This document shows positions 13,900-24,410 of a stretch of 64,000 nt of DNA, one piece after another. Where the stretch lies: NCBI RefSeq assembly GCF_014851395.1, contig NW_024040707.1, positions 5,330,349 to 5,394,348 on the forward strand. The letters run 5' to 3'. Below the pieces are notes generated by a model. The model was given only the letters and a program-made list of their open reading frames with translations. It was not told the origin of the DNA and made no database searches. Position numbers and translations under genes: made by a program. Numbering within the stretch: position 1 is the stretch's first letter; each line of letters opens with the position of its first letter. This DNA comes from Micropterus salmoides (taxonomy: Eukaryota > Chordata > Actinopteri > Centrarchiformes > Centrarchidae).

Positions 13900-14651
13900 T
13901 GAGGCTAACTTATGGCTGGGCGCTAAACTTGAATCGCACTGTGCCCGTGTGTTCATACCTCTGGTTCATACCATTTCATGGATGGGAAGCCGACTGATGA
14001 ACTCATCGGCAAAGATGCTCCGGTAAAGAAGCTACGTCTGGTGCTGAACACGTCAGATTCAGGTAGTTATATATGTGTTCAATTGCATAACGTTACGTTT
14101 GTTAAATCTGTTCTATAAATACATTTAAAGATCAGTAGGGAACAGGTAACTAAAGTAACTAAATACAATGAATTTGCATGATTACCATTGCCCACCTAAC
14201 ACTATGTATTTCATATTTGACATTAAGGTGTTAGAAGATATTATGATCTCCATTACAGTGTAACTATAGCTCATGTTATTCCTGTTTACATATATCTCAG
14301 ATGTTAGCTGGCCAGCTTAGTTAGCTACATCTCTCATTCAGATATGGATATTGACCTAAGTATTAACAAAATAATTAGATGTGTATACTGTCTCGTTTTT
14401 AATACCTCACACATACTGTATTATATAATTGTGATTGCCATGATATATTAAACTCATGATGTCCTAAGAAGTCCTAATGTGTTCATGGTTATACTATTTC
14501 CACAGATGCAGTGGAGAACTGTGAGGATGACCGCATCCACATGCCTACGCAATGTGATGCAGAAACAAAATGGGAGGATCCATCCGTCTCTGACCACAGC
14601 TACACTTCAAAATCATCACTCAACCTGAAGTCACATACATCTGATATATAA
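13900..14651 (+). pseudogene. THAP-like two-exon remnant inside the transposon
   Basis: The segment 13978-14062 reads from an ATG through MDGKPTDELIGKDAPVKKLR and ends at a good donor (AG|GTAGTT). A pyrimidine-rich acceptor (TATTTCCACAG) ends at 14505, and joining 14062 to 14506 keeps the frame into an acidic stretch that stops at 14651. The joined frame would encode 76 residues. Just upstream, one frame gives ALNLNRTVPVCS and the next gives YHFMDGKPTDE. Allowing one frameshift, this resembles the end of a THAP zinc finger (…C-S-x-H-F…G-K-P). That domain is common in P-element and Kolobok transposases and in host THAP proteins. The resemblance is short and the N-terminal cysteines are not seen, so I treat it as a decayed transposase or captured exon pair. 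Confidence 0.4.
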
Positions 14652-14958
14652 ACACAATGTTTTGAGCCAGCTGTGTTGTACATACAACTAGAAGGAATAA
14701 CACTGAGGAACAACCACCTTTGTCATTCTCTCTTTATAAACCTTTACAATGTGAACAGATGTTACCCGTCAGTAAATAGTTTTATAGACCTAAACAAGGT
14801 GAGCTCTGTAGATTCCCCTTAAACGGTAAAGGAATGAACTCTTGTGATTTGAAGGAATAAGTCACTTGGTTTATTACATATGAGAGTTCAATGCTGAAAT
14901 ATAGTCTGTACATGAAAGCCAGAAGATACTGTGTCTAGCTCCCTGAAAACAACAATTA

Positions 14959-15478
14959 CTTCTGTTACAACCCGGCTCGTTAAGGTAGGGCAGCAACAAG
15001 TGATTGGGATTGAAATTCCGGCTAAAGTCAAGGGTTTAATTACTGTGCTCGCACAAGAAAAAAAACAACAAAAAGAGACTAAACAAGTGCTGACAAATAC
15101 ACAAAATGAAACAAAAGAGGGTCTTAACTCAAAAAACACACACTGAAGAACAAAAAGGTCAGCCCCTAAATGCTTACAAAAGTGCAAAGTAAACAAACCA
15201 GCAGTTATTCTGCAACTTAAAATACTCAAACAAAAGAGTGCTCAACAATTGGCGCACTATATCACACTATGTGATTAACAACGATTCAAAACTACTGACT
15301 GAAGCCACTCAGACAGGCAACAGACAGCGAAGAGCAACCAGGAAGTAGGTGGTCTCAGCTGCAGAAGAACCAATCCTCAACAGGGAATCACACAGCTAGG
15401 TTTGCATAACAGTCAGAATCTCACATTAGGAACACAATAAATATACACTAAGGCAGCCCGCAGTGGCCGTAACACTTC
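14959..15478. mobile_element. Solo LTR (14963-15474) with 4-bp target duplication
   Basis: The segment 14963-15474 begins TGTTAC and ends GTAACA, a perfect 6-bp terminal inverted repeat with canonical TG...CA ends. It is flanked on both sides by CTTC (14959-14962 and 15475-15478), a 4-bp target-site duplication. Length is 512 bp. An AATAAA lies at about 15436. No internal retroelement region is present, so this is a solo LTR left by recombination between two LTRs. It sits inside the long-TIR element and is younger than it. Gypsy/ERV-type by TSD length only. Confidence 0.8.
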
Positions 15479-15703
15479 TTACAACATATAATATGGTGAG
15501 TCTATATACTTAAACTTATAAACTCATTAAAAACATTCAAAGCATTTCAAAATCCTATGCATACTTAACTGCTTCATAGTGTGCAGATAAAGAATATAAT
15601 ATATTTATAACTGTTTATGAATGACTTACTAATGTGTATTAATGTATGAACAATGCTTTATAAATGATGAATTCTGTATTTACTAATACTTAACTAATGC
15701 TTT

Positions 15704-16714
15704 CTAAATTTCTACTGAATGTTTTCAACCATTAACCATTTTCAAAAGACAGCTTGAGAGGCAATTTAACTTCTCACACATGAGAACCAATGAAAAGCAT
15801 CGGAATAGCATCAAACTTTACTAAAAAGCTGTGGCTGGAAATGGCAAAGGAAGGCATTGTGCACATGAAAAACAAGCAAAGCAACAAAATAAATATTATT
15901 CAACACATAGCCTAGCTTTTTACAGAAAATATTCAGATATAACCCCCAATGTAATCATGTCATCATCACATTTAACTGTAACTAACTAAATTACTCAGTT
16001 TTACTAGCAACTGTAATGGATTACAGTTACATTTACTTTGTAATTAAATTACATAACTAAATTACACATAACAAGGTATTCCCCCACACCACCCACTTCA
16101 TTGTTAAAATATCATTGGTCCTTGTGTGCTCTCTCTGATCAACAAAACCAAATCAAAAGGTAAAAAGGTACAAGGCTCACGGCTGGATTCCACATGGCAC
16201 CCCTGCAGGAACTCTAACACTGGTCACAAACCTGAAGAGATCCATAAAGCTCACCACAAAAAAAATTAGCTTGGTTAACGAAAGTGTTTTTTTGAAAAGG
16301 CTATATAAAGGCAACTACAATTTAGGCTGTGGTGTGGATTATTTACTAAAATGACAAATAATAGTTTTGGCAGGACTGAACTGACTGAAATGTTCAATAT
16401 AATCTGATGACTAAAAATATTAAAATGTCAGCTGTTTTCATTGACAAAACTATAAAAAAAAAAGTTCTAGCTTTCTTTGACAAAAGATAAGATAAAACAA
16501 TACAACAACTTATGTAAAGTACTTATTTTAACCCAAACCACAATCTTTTACAAAACCTAACCAAATAGTATTGTTGCCTAAACCTAACCAAACTGACTAA
16601 TCATGTGTCTGACTTACATAACACACTTAAGGTCTCTCTGTCACTGGTACTTTACAATGGTCATATGTCGTTTAGGTATTAGGATGTGTCCATGAACAGC
16701 TTACAAGTAGGCCA
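15704..16714. other. Intergenic DNA, nothing recognised
   Basis: AT-rich sequence without motif-bearing frames. There is a weak run of related AACTAACTAAATTAC/AATTACATAACTAAATTAC units at about 15975-16070. Confidence 0.4.
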
Positions 16715-16930
16715 GTGTGCTGCTGCCAAGTCCTCCAAACTGTCTCATGTAACACCAGTTTTGATTTCTTTACACTGGCTTCCTATAAAATTCAGAATCC
16801 AGTTCAGGATTCTTGTGATCACTTTCAGGACCTTGCATGTTTAGTCAGGCCCTCTGATCGGGATTTACTGGTTGTTCCTTGCTCCAGGCTCAAGACAAAA
16901 GGAGACGGTCTGACAGAACTGTGAGGGAGG
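16715..16930 (+). mobile_element. L2-type LINE, C-terminal coding fragment
   Basis: The plus-strand frames read SHVTPVLISLHWLPIKFRIQ and FRILVITFRTLHV in phase, then RPSDRDLLVVPCSRLKTKGD after a small deletion. This is the 'HWLP...R' C-terminal region of L2-type LINE reverse transcriptase proteins. Frames change within the fragment, so it is a dead copy. It is followed at 16971-16994 by a (CA)12-type microsatellite. Confidence 0.7.
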
Positions 16931-16970
16931 TGGGAGTGTCAGCGATTGACTCAACAGCAGTGAAATAGGA

Positions 16971-16994
16971 ACACACACACACACACACACACAC
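16971..16994. repeat. (AC)n microsatellite
   Basis: Uninterrupted AC dinucleotides over 24 bp. Confidence 0.95.
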
Positions 16995-17500
16995 GGGAAG
17001 TGAGGTGAATTAATAGCACTGCCACCTCTATCTGCCTTCAGTCCTCCACCTCCGTCCTAATCTGTACAATGTGTACAGTATATTAATATCCTAGTCACAT
17101 ATTGCAGAACTCTTCCATCACCGTCTGGGTGCTAATAGATACACTGAACAGCCTTATCTACAAATCCACTTACCTTTTTTATTTAATCAACTTGTTGCCA
17201 TGTGCAACTGAAGAGATTCAAAATGACACCTAGTTTATCTGTAAAGCACGCTTGGCTGACTGGAAAGTAACAAAGTACAAATACTCCCCCCTCCCCGTAT
17301 TTGTACTTGATTGTATTTTTAGTTGTTGCAACATAATATATAACATAATAGACATAAGTTAGTTTCAGCTCCATTTTATTAGTTTGCAAGTTTAAACATG
17401 GTTTAATTGTTTTCCTGTGTTAGTACTTACAATTGTTTGTTCCTTTGTTCAGTTTCACCATGCAGGATAATTGTTTGGGGAGGGGCTGGCCTAAGCATTT

Positions 17501-17790
17501 CCTGTTTTATAGGAATAGGGTGGTCATGGATGACGTCACCGGGCCAAACCAAGTAGAGGGTTTTCTTTCTTTATAGGAATGTTTCTTTTGGTTGTTTTTG
17601 ATTATTATGAATAAATGTGTGAATAACCCTGACCTGTTTTCTAGGCAGTGGGAGCGGAGTGAACTGATAACGAAGTTCCAAATTAAGTTAAGAGATTTCT
17701 AGGTATTGATGTTGTGGAGTAGATCAACCTGCATCAGAATGGGATGGGCTGAAGCAGTTGGGTGTGAATTGACCACCCTATATAAACAGG
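17501..17790. mobile_element. 290-bp MITE-like element with ~21-bp inverted ends
   Basis: The left end CCTGTTTTATAGGAATAGGG (17501, continuing TGGTCA) is matched by the reverse complement of the right end, CCTGTTTATATAGGGTGGTC (17770-17790); the left copy has five extra bases. The interior has no coding frame and carries one TGACGTCA site at 17531-17538. The right end abuts a 24-bp A run (17791-17814), so the target duplication cannot be read. Confidence 0.55.
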
Positions 17791-17814
17791 AAAAAAAAAA
17801 AAAAAAAAAAAAAA
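17791..17814. repeat. Poly(A) run of 24
   Basis: Twenty-four consecutive A bases directly after the right inverted end of the 290-bp element. Confidence 0.95.
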
Positions 17815-18049
17815 GAGGTGAGGCTGGGCTGCTGTGAACACGTGCCTCTTGTTAGCGTTGCTACAAGTTTGATGCGTTATTTTTCTTAAGTCTTTTTGTT
17901 TGCTTGTTTGAATTGAATTATCCGTGTACTGCAGACTAATCACCTCTGCAAACATATGATGTTTGAGTCTGCCTACCTACCACCTTCCTAGTCACTCTGG
18001 CCAGGCTACACAACACAGATACCAAACTGATCAATAAGTAATCTCTCAG

Positions 18050-18300
18050 TGAACTAAACTCAACAAAACAGAACTAAAATGTAGATGCAAAACCCAAATC
18101 TTAGAGTGGATAAGGGAGACAAGATACAGGACAACACAGACTAGGATAACAGAACAGATAAACAGATTAACAGAACAAAACAGACAACAAAACGGCAGAG
18201 CTCAGACTGGACACAAGACAACAGACAAGACAGAACCCCAAAACACAACAGACCAAAATAACAGATAATCAACTGACAAACACTCACAGAGTGCAAAACT
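18050..18300. repeat. ACAGA-rich strand-asymmetric tract
   Basis: About 250 bp dominated by ACAGA, ACAACA and AACAGA words with almost no T runs on the plus strand. There is no clear period. It may be a decayed satellite or the purine-rich part of an old retroelement. The neighbouring 18300-19500 holds no gene that I can support. Confidence 0.4.
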
Positions 18301-20130
18301 TAAAGATGGCTCACAGGCAGAATGTGGCAGATGCAGCTGATAACATTAATATATAGAAAATATCTATAATTTACAGGGGCAATGCATAAATTTGTCAGTA
18401 GATTAAATGCTGGATCATCAGTCAGTACAAGTACAGACTTGTTTAGCAGGTCACACAGACCCCGGTGAAACACAGGCATCCTCAGCCAGAGCGAGCACAG
18501 CCAGGTTAATTCAAACCAGCACTGGAATTTTCTAGAAGAGGTTACCATGAGGAGGAGGATTGTAGTGAGAGCACTGTGGTTTCAGTTGTGACTGTCCAGC
18601 AGATCATCTTTTTGCACTGTGAGTCTCAGCCAGTTTGTGACCAAGCGGAAACGTAACTGGTAGAGTTTTGCAATATAAACATCAAAAACCTGAAGCCAGC
18701 CTTGCTCTGGGACTGTGAGCTGCACTTTATAGGCAGTGCTGAAGTTAACATGTCTGTGGATTTGTGGTGATATTTCTGCCTGATCACAAGTGTTTCATTT
18801 AGTTTTGGTTTCCACCTCCTTGTCTCATTCTTACATACCCAAAGTCCCAAATGGCGTTCTGTCAGTAAGATGGTGTGAAGGGGATACTCCCACATCAGCA
18901 GAGCAATAATGCAGAGATGCAGGAATAAAGAGAAAAGTAGTAAAAGAAAGGGAGCAGAATATAAACACCAAAATAAGGTGGAAAATGACCTAGAATAACC
19001 TGCTGTCAATACAAGTACAACGCTACCGCCTCCAACCCCCCGCCGCTGCCGCCACAGTTACTGTCGTTATGAGAGCTGAAACAGGAGTGGGTTTGTCACG
19101 GTTCTGTCCCTCGCAACCGTGACATGAGACCGTGGACATTTATGTCGTGGTTTCGGTCTTCAGAACTGTTACAGCCCTATCATTTTACTTATTCTATGAT
19201 AATGACAAATCGATGTATAAAGAGAGCAGGGAATGACTGAATTTTCACTTAACAAATCAGGGGAAGGAAAGGTGAGGCCTAAGGAAAGATTGAAATGCAG
19301 AAGAAGTCAGAGAATCTTTGACATCTGCTTGATGCACAATTGATGTCCTTTGAAGGCCAACATCTCTTCTGGAATCAATATCTAATATAATATATATTTT
19401 GTTTCCTAACATCTTGAATATACACACACTCACAACAGTTTAAAAAGTTGCTGTTTGTAACCCAAGGACTTTGAGGCCCATTATCCTTTTAAAGGTGCCA
19501 CAGTTGTTGTTTTAACATGATGATTTTACAGTTTTTTACAATCACTATGACAATCCTTTCAATACTTTTAACAGTTTCCCAAAACTGTTAACCCAGTTTG
19601 CACAACATCTGTCTGTGTAGGTTATACACTTCACACATTTCTTGTTGCTTTGACACAGAATGTCAACACACATTTAAAAAGCTTGAACTTCTTGTACACA
19701 CAAGCTCAACCAAGACCAAAACAATGGATTTTTACTATAAATTCTACAAATGCTTTCACACTGTATGTCACAACAGATAACAAGTTCTAAACCTAACGTA
19801 TAAGCTAAAGTCAAAGTGAACAGCTGTTCATATTGTGAAATGAAACACAAATATGTACCCTTCATTTTATTTCATTGCTACTGAGGAACAGCTGATTGGA
19901 GTTATGCAAATAGATCAATCACAGCTCACTCCCATCTAGGAAACACACCCAGGTGTTTCAATCGCATGGCCATATGGTATACAGTAAAAGAGGACCTCTT
20001 TGGGCTGATTTTGTGTGGAAAATGACAATATAGAGAGCAACACAAAGAAGGTAAGGAAAATGCTTGCACGAGGGAGAGGAAGACGAGTACCAATAAAGGG
20101 AGACAAGTGGGACAAGAGCAAGGGAGAGGA

Positions 20131-20870
20131 ATGCCTGGACGAGGACAAGGTAGAGGTAGAGGAGTCAGAGTCATGCGTGGTGGTGCTCAAAGAAGGGCCA
20201 GAGTTAGCGTACCTGATAAAATAAGTGCTACTATCATAGACCAGTAGTAGTCTCGATTCATGCACTTCCATACTTACACTTACTCTTTTGAGGGCATAAG
20301 TGTGTTCACACTGAGAAGTTTTCTTTTGTTTGTTTGTTTGTTTGTTTGTTTGTTTGTTTCTATACCTGTCCTGCCCAGCAGCCTGGTATAGAGTATGATG
20401 ACCCGGATACCATATTGTGCCAGTAAGATTTTACTTTAACAAGAGAGTATTAATATACTCCTTTGTCTGTTTTATTATTTATTTAATTATGTATTGATTT
20501 GTCACCGGGCCGGACAGGAGGGCAGACACAGGGATAGGGGGGCACAAACAGGCAGCACAGAGAAAGGACAAGACCTGCAAGAGAAGGGGGATGGAAGGTG
20601 GGGACAACAGGGAATAGCATTTCCCTCTGCTATTTTGTGTGCTAGGCCAGAGAGGAGCCAACATCACCATGTGCACCGCAATAGCAAACAATGGTGCACT
20701 CCTTCAGAAATGTGTGATTGGCCCCTACAACACCGACCATTTTCTCCTGTTTTTAGAAGACCTCTACGAAAGATAGATGCCAGAGGCAGAAAGGGGGCAG
20801 GTGAGAGACCACTTGATATGTTCTGTAGAAATGTGATCACACGGGACAATGTGGCATTCCAGACCTGACA
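20131..20870 (+). pseudogene. DDE transposase remnant of copy 1
   Basis: The remnant keeps the basic N-terminus (20131-20250), loses most of the helix-turn-helix and the DEAGF block, and resumes at 20648 with the GQRGANITM-type strand and the later D-N-V-A-F segment that carries the second catalytic aspartate in this family. Frames change between the segments, stops intervene, and a (TTTG)n array at 20322-20359 sits in the gap. It cannot encode an active enzyme. Family assignment rests on the three conserved blocks, which also recur in the copies at 24.7-26.1 kb and 27.3-27.8 kb. Confidence 0.6.
20322..20359. repeat. (TTTG)n microsatellite
   Basis: About nine TTTG units within the copy-1 transposon. 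Confidence 0.95.
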
Positions 20871-21422
20871 TTTATGAAATAATAATAATTTCTGTATTTC
20901 CATCTGATTGTGTTTTTACGACATTGTGCTTTGAATGAATAAATGTTCCTGTTTCGGTTGTCTATAGTTGTATTTTGTTGTGGGTTTTTTTCCCCTTCAG
21001 CGGAATGAGTCATGGATGTGCGTACAAGGAATTAGGACTGAGGAACTAAATGCAAACACTGAAGTTGTTTACACCTGGCATTAAAATGTCGGCAATCGGA
21101 TCATGCTTGACCACATGAAAGTACAGATGTTGCACCCAAGACACATTTACGCCGGACTGAGATTCGATTAGCTTAACCCCAATCAACATGCTCATGTTTT
21201 TGGTGAACGGTTAATTGAACGTATCTGTTCAATCAATATAAACTACTAAAACAATAAGAAGTACACATGGAAAGGAAATGATGCCAGGTACTTAATTTTT
21301 ATTTCACTTTCAGTATTACATTGACGCGCCGATGAAGAGGGAGGAAACAGTTGTATTATCCAATAAGAAAAACAAATCATGGTGGTAAGAGACGGTTCAC
21401 AAAGTTATTATACAGTCTGCTG

Positions 21423-22350
21423 TTAGTAATTTTCAAACAAGGGGAAGATGTGACGTTTGGTTGTTTGTACTGGACAGCATGATTGGATCTCAATGTGGAC
21501 ACTGGAGATGCAAATTAAAAGGGATAGTAAGTGATCACACAGGCACAGGAAGACAGTCCAAGAGACAGTCCATGATCCTCGCCGAGACAGTGTGTCAGAC
21601 AGTCTGGCGGGAAGGATAGGTAGAGTTGCGTATCGTCTGCGTAGTAGTGGTAAGAGAAGCCGTGCGAGTGAATGATCGGCCCCAGTGATGTGGTGTAGAT
21701 TGAGAGGAGAAGGGGCCCTAGCACTGAGCCTTGGGGCACCCCTGTGGAGAGGCAGTGGGAGGAGGATAATTGTCCTTGCCACAAAACATTGTAGGAATTG
21801 CTGAGCGTGAGGACAGCAGGATCCTGTGATTGACTGTGTCAAAGGCAGCTGATAGGTCAAGCAGGATAAGAACCGAGGATTGGGATGCAGCTTTAGCTGA
21901 CCTTTGGGCTTCTGTTACAGACAAAAGAGCCATTTCAGTAGAGTGGCCATTCTTAAAACCAGACTGATATGGATCTAGGAGGTCATTCCATGAGAGGAAT
22001 TCTGAGACCTTTTTGAAGATTGCCTGATAGTTCTCAGCTTGAGTTGGTTCAAGTCAGTGCTTTATGAGCAAGGGTGTAACCTGGGCGCTTACCTAGGCGG
22101 GAATAGAATGGTTGATTTTGAGTGATTTAGAGAATTGGCTAGTTATAGCCGCCACTTTGCCTGTGAAGAAGGCAGCAAAGGTATCAGCAAACAAGTTTGT
22201 GGGTGATGGAGGTGGAGAAGGATTTAGTAACGCTTTAAAGTGGAAAATAATTTCCTTGAGTCAGTGGCACTGCTAATTCTGTCATTATAGAACACAGTTT
22301 TGGCAGCACTGATGCTTGTTGAGAAGGAGGATAGGAGCAATTGGTAGCAA
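21423..22350 (-). mobile_element. L2-type LINE fragment spanning the reverse transcriptase
   Basis: The minus strand, read from 22350 downward, gives phased pieces of a non-LTR reverse transcriptase: a GKVAAITSQFSKSLKIN segment, DPYQSGFKNGHSTEMALLSV, then SVLILLDLSAAFDTVNHRILL (fingers, first catalytic Asp region), STGVPQGSVLGPLL and YHYYADDTQLYLSFPPD, which contains the YADD catalytic core. This matches the L2/Maui type. Between AFDTVNH and the STGVPQGS block a deletion removes ~25 residues and shifts the frame. The 5' end (endonuclease) and 3'UTR are absent. Confidence 0.85.
21515..21933 (-). pseudogene. LINE reverse transcriptase core, frameshifted
   Basis: Two overlapping minus frames carry the RT palm. 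The upstream frame (21933 to about 21718) has ILLDLSAAFDTVNHR; the downstream frame (about 21784 to 21515) has GVPQGSVLGPL and YADDTQLYL. The YADD core is intact, so the loss of function comes from the frameshift and truncation and not from an active-site change. Beyond YADD the frame ends in unrelated residues. Confidence 0.8.
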
Positions 22351-22359
22351 GTGTTAGCC

Positions 22360-22840
22360 CTTAAGGACTAGCACACCTCTAACATATCATCAGGGTAAAC
22401 TTTACCTTATCTCCCTTCAGCAGCTGTAAAATGAGGGGATAGATATACCCTGGGCTGTGTTGATAATCCCAATTGTTTTTTGAGTCTAGGAAATCTTCCT
22501 TTCTCCCTCAGTCATTTCTCCATCACCTCACTTTTGTCTCAGCCCTTTATCCTGCCTTCAGTGTCTCTTCTATCTCTTTCTTTAGCTGTGGTGCATATTT
22601 TTACCTTTATCCACTTTTCCAATGTTATTTGGGCTGTGTCGGCTATAATTTTGTACTTTTTCCAGCACGTCTGCGTGAAGCCAAATGAATAAAAACATAA
22701 AAACTCCACATTATAAAAACACTTCACTTGTTCCCGCCTTTAACCTCTGTCCCTCTCAGCATAAAGTGTATTAGTTTTTGGCTAAATTGAGTTCGAACAC
22801 CCATAAACAACTGACAGCATGGCAGCTTAAAACAAGCGTT
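22360..22840. other. No gene recognised
   Basis: Overlapping serine/phenylalanine-rich frames in three readings arise from a pyrimidine-rich tract (22490-22610). I see no domain. Confidence 0.4.
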
Positions 22841-22842
<2 letters not shown>

Positions 22843-22888
<46 letters not shown>

Positions 22889-22897
22889 CGCGCGTGT
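22843..22897. repeat. (GT)n/(GC)n microsatellite
   Basis: About twenty GT units followed by a short GTGCGTGCGCGCGTG run. Confidence 0.95.
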
Positions 22898-23208
22898 CAC
22901 ACTGAGCACTTAGCACCTGAAAGCTGGACCTGCCACCACTCAGCACGTGAAATATTACTACTTATGCACACAGGAAGCTTCATATATCACTCTCAAGTCC
23001 TACCTCTGAGTAAGCCTTGAGAGTGATTTTTAGTTTAGTTATTTGTGATTTTTAGTTTAGTTTTTACTTAACTTGGGTTAACTTCTAGCTTGTTTCCAAG
23101 GAGTCATTCGGAGATGCTTGATATCTTTATTATCTCACAAAAAGAAATTCTTCTTGCAGCAAAAGCATACAAAATTAAAACAATAAAACAATTTTAACAT
23201 AAACATTG

Positions 23209-24410
23209 CAGTTTTTTACAATCATTATGACAGTCCTTTCAATACTTTTAACAATTTTCTAAACTCTTAACACAGTTAGCACAACATCTGTCTGTGTAGT
23301 GTAATGGGAATTCCATGAGTACCATCTCCAAACACAGTCATGTAATTAATGTTACTCACTGAGGGCCTCTGGTTTATCGGGTACGGGGTCAATGGGAGGT
23401 AAATGTGGGTGATACTTTACGATGTGCCCATGTCTTTTATTGTTTTGTACCTGGCTGTACCAGGGCATGATTGTCTTTACAATAGATTTAGATTGAGCGT
23501 TCTCCAGAGACAGCATGAAGACAACATGTTACTGTGGTAAGATAGTGCTGACCCTGAGTTTAGGATAAAAGCTGTGCTGAGACACTCGGATGATACACTG
23601 ATGCGTGTGTGTCACAGTAGGCTATACAATTAACACATTTCTTGTTGCTTCTACACAAAATGCATATAGTCAACACAAATTTTAAATGCTTGAACTTCTT
23701 TTGCATACAAGCTCAACCAAGACCAAAACAATGGATTTTTACTGCCAAATCTACAAATGCTTTCACACCGTATGTCAGAACAGATAACACCATGTTCTAA
23801 ACCTAACTTACAGACTAAAGTCAAAGTTGACAGCTGTTTATATTGTGAATTGAAACACAAATATATCCTTGTTATTTTATTGTATCCGTTTTTATGACAT
23901 TGTGCTATGATAGACTAAATGCTCCTGTTGGAAGAGAACATGTGTTAGTGTTTTGGAAGAATTATTTGATTTGGGGGAATGTTTGCAGTGTTTTGGCAGA
24001 CAAAATGTATTGTGTTAGTGTATTATGAAAATTAGTGTTGGAGTTCAGTTTACAATGTGTGATTTTGAACATGAAATTAACCATTTTGCCAATTGTCTGT
24101 TGTAGGTGCGTTAGATTTTTTTTTATCGGTTTGGTACCATTATCGCATGTATGTGGTAAAACCTTTACTACAAAACTGTGCATTGTGCATTCATTTGGAT
24201 TGCACCACACAATCCATTGATTCAAAATATAAGTTTCTTGTGAAAAGTCATGAGAACATATGGTTTAATCACTAAAACACAACATAAGGATATCTTTTCA
24301 GTTTAGTCGTTTTAACTGTCAGTGAATCCAGTGTTAAACAATGCAAGATACATGGTTCAAAAGGCCTTAGAAGGGCTGAAAACAGTATGTTACAGTACTG
24401 TAAAAAACAG
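23209..24410 (+). mobile_element. DDE transposon deletion derivative (copy 2), split by an LTR-like insert
   Basis: The left end (CAGTTTTTTACAATCATTAT) and ~340 bp of 5' region match copy 1 (19530-19880). Shared blocks include CAACCAAGACCAAAACAATG and the GATTTTTACT region. At 23880-23930 the copy jumps directly to the 3'UTR motif seen at 20919 in copy 1 (TATGACATTGTGCTATGATA), so the whole transposase is deleted. The 5' region is interrupted at 23300-23616 by a foreign segment. The right end near 24410 is uncertain; a degenerate CTGTAAAAAACAG at 24398 could be its inverted repeat. Confidence 0.55.
23296..23620. mobile_element. Likely solo LTR (23300-23616) with GTAG duplication
   Basis: Comparison with copy 1 shows an extra 317-bp block that begins TGTAATGG and ends GTGTCACA. 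It is flanked by GTAG on both sides (23296-23299 and 23617-23620), while copy 1 has a single GTAG there. TG...CA ends and a 4-bp duplication fit a solo LTR; a GATAAAAG TATA-like word lies at about 23564. The two ends share only TGT/ACA, and no polyadenylation signal is obvious. Confidence 0.6.

Larger units (their letters stand above)
12060..15703. mobile_element. DNA-transposon-like element with long inverted terminal repeats
   Basis: The block at 12088-12275 is repeated in inverted orientation at about 15503-15703. Reverse-complementing the right side gives AAAGCATTAGTTAAGTATTAG, TAAATACAGAATTCATCAT and ATAAACAGTTATAAAT in the same order as on the left, with about 85% identity by eye. The left end starts with GGTAGCACTTTATAATAACT at 12060; the matching last ~25 bp are missing on the right, so the right end is truncated. 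Each end contains two related ~130-bp units (12075-12205 and 12207-12340 on the left). The interior is about 3.2 kb, holding a THAP-like remnant (13900-14651), a short tandem duplication (12826-13035) and a later solo LTR (14963-15474). The superfamily is uncertain. Confidence 0.7.
19530..20960 (+). mobile_element. IS630/Tc1-like DDE transposon, deletion derivative (copy 1)
   Basis: The left end starts CAGTTTTTTACAATCACTAT at 19530 and the following ~340 bp are shared with the copy at 23209. The transposase is on the plus strand. MPGRGQGRGRGVRVM... at 20131-20250 is the Arg/Gly-rich N-terminus leading into PDKISATIIDQ, the start of the helix-turn-helix. QRGANITMCTAI...GPYNTDHF at 20648-20773 is the core before the second catalytic Asp, and a DNVAF motif follows near 20845. 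The first catalytic Asp block and the Glu block are missing. A 3'UTR motif (ACGACATTGTGCTTTGAATG) lies at 20919-20938; the right inverted end was not found. Confidence 0.65.

Noticed and set aside
18626..19009. 127-codon minus-strand frame
   Set aside because: Leucine/serine runs without a motif or a conserved block; likely chance.
18960..19190. Possible hAT MITE end with the word GTTACAGCCCTA (reversed TAGGGCTGTAAC)
   Set aside because: Only one terminus was visible and no matching inverted end could be found, so the element was not called.
22724..23020. Open frames rich in Val/Cys or Thr/His on both strands
   Set aside because: They are translations of the GT microsatellite. The same applies at 49709-50089 and 56825-57217.
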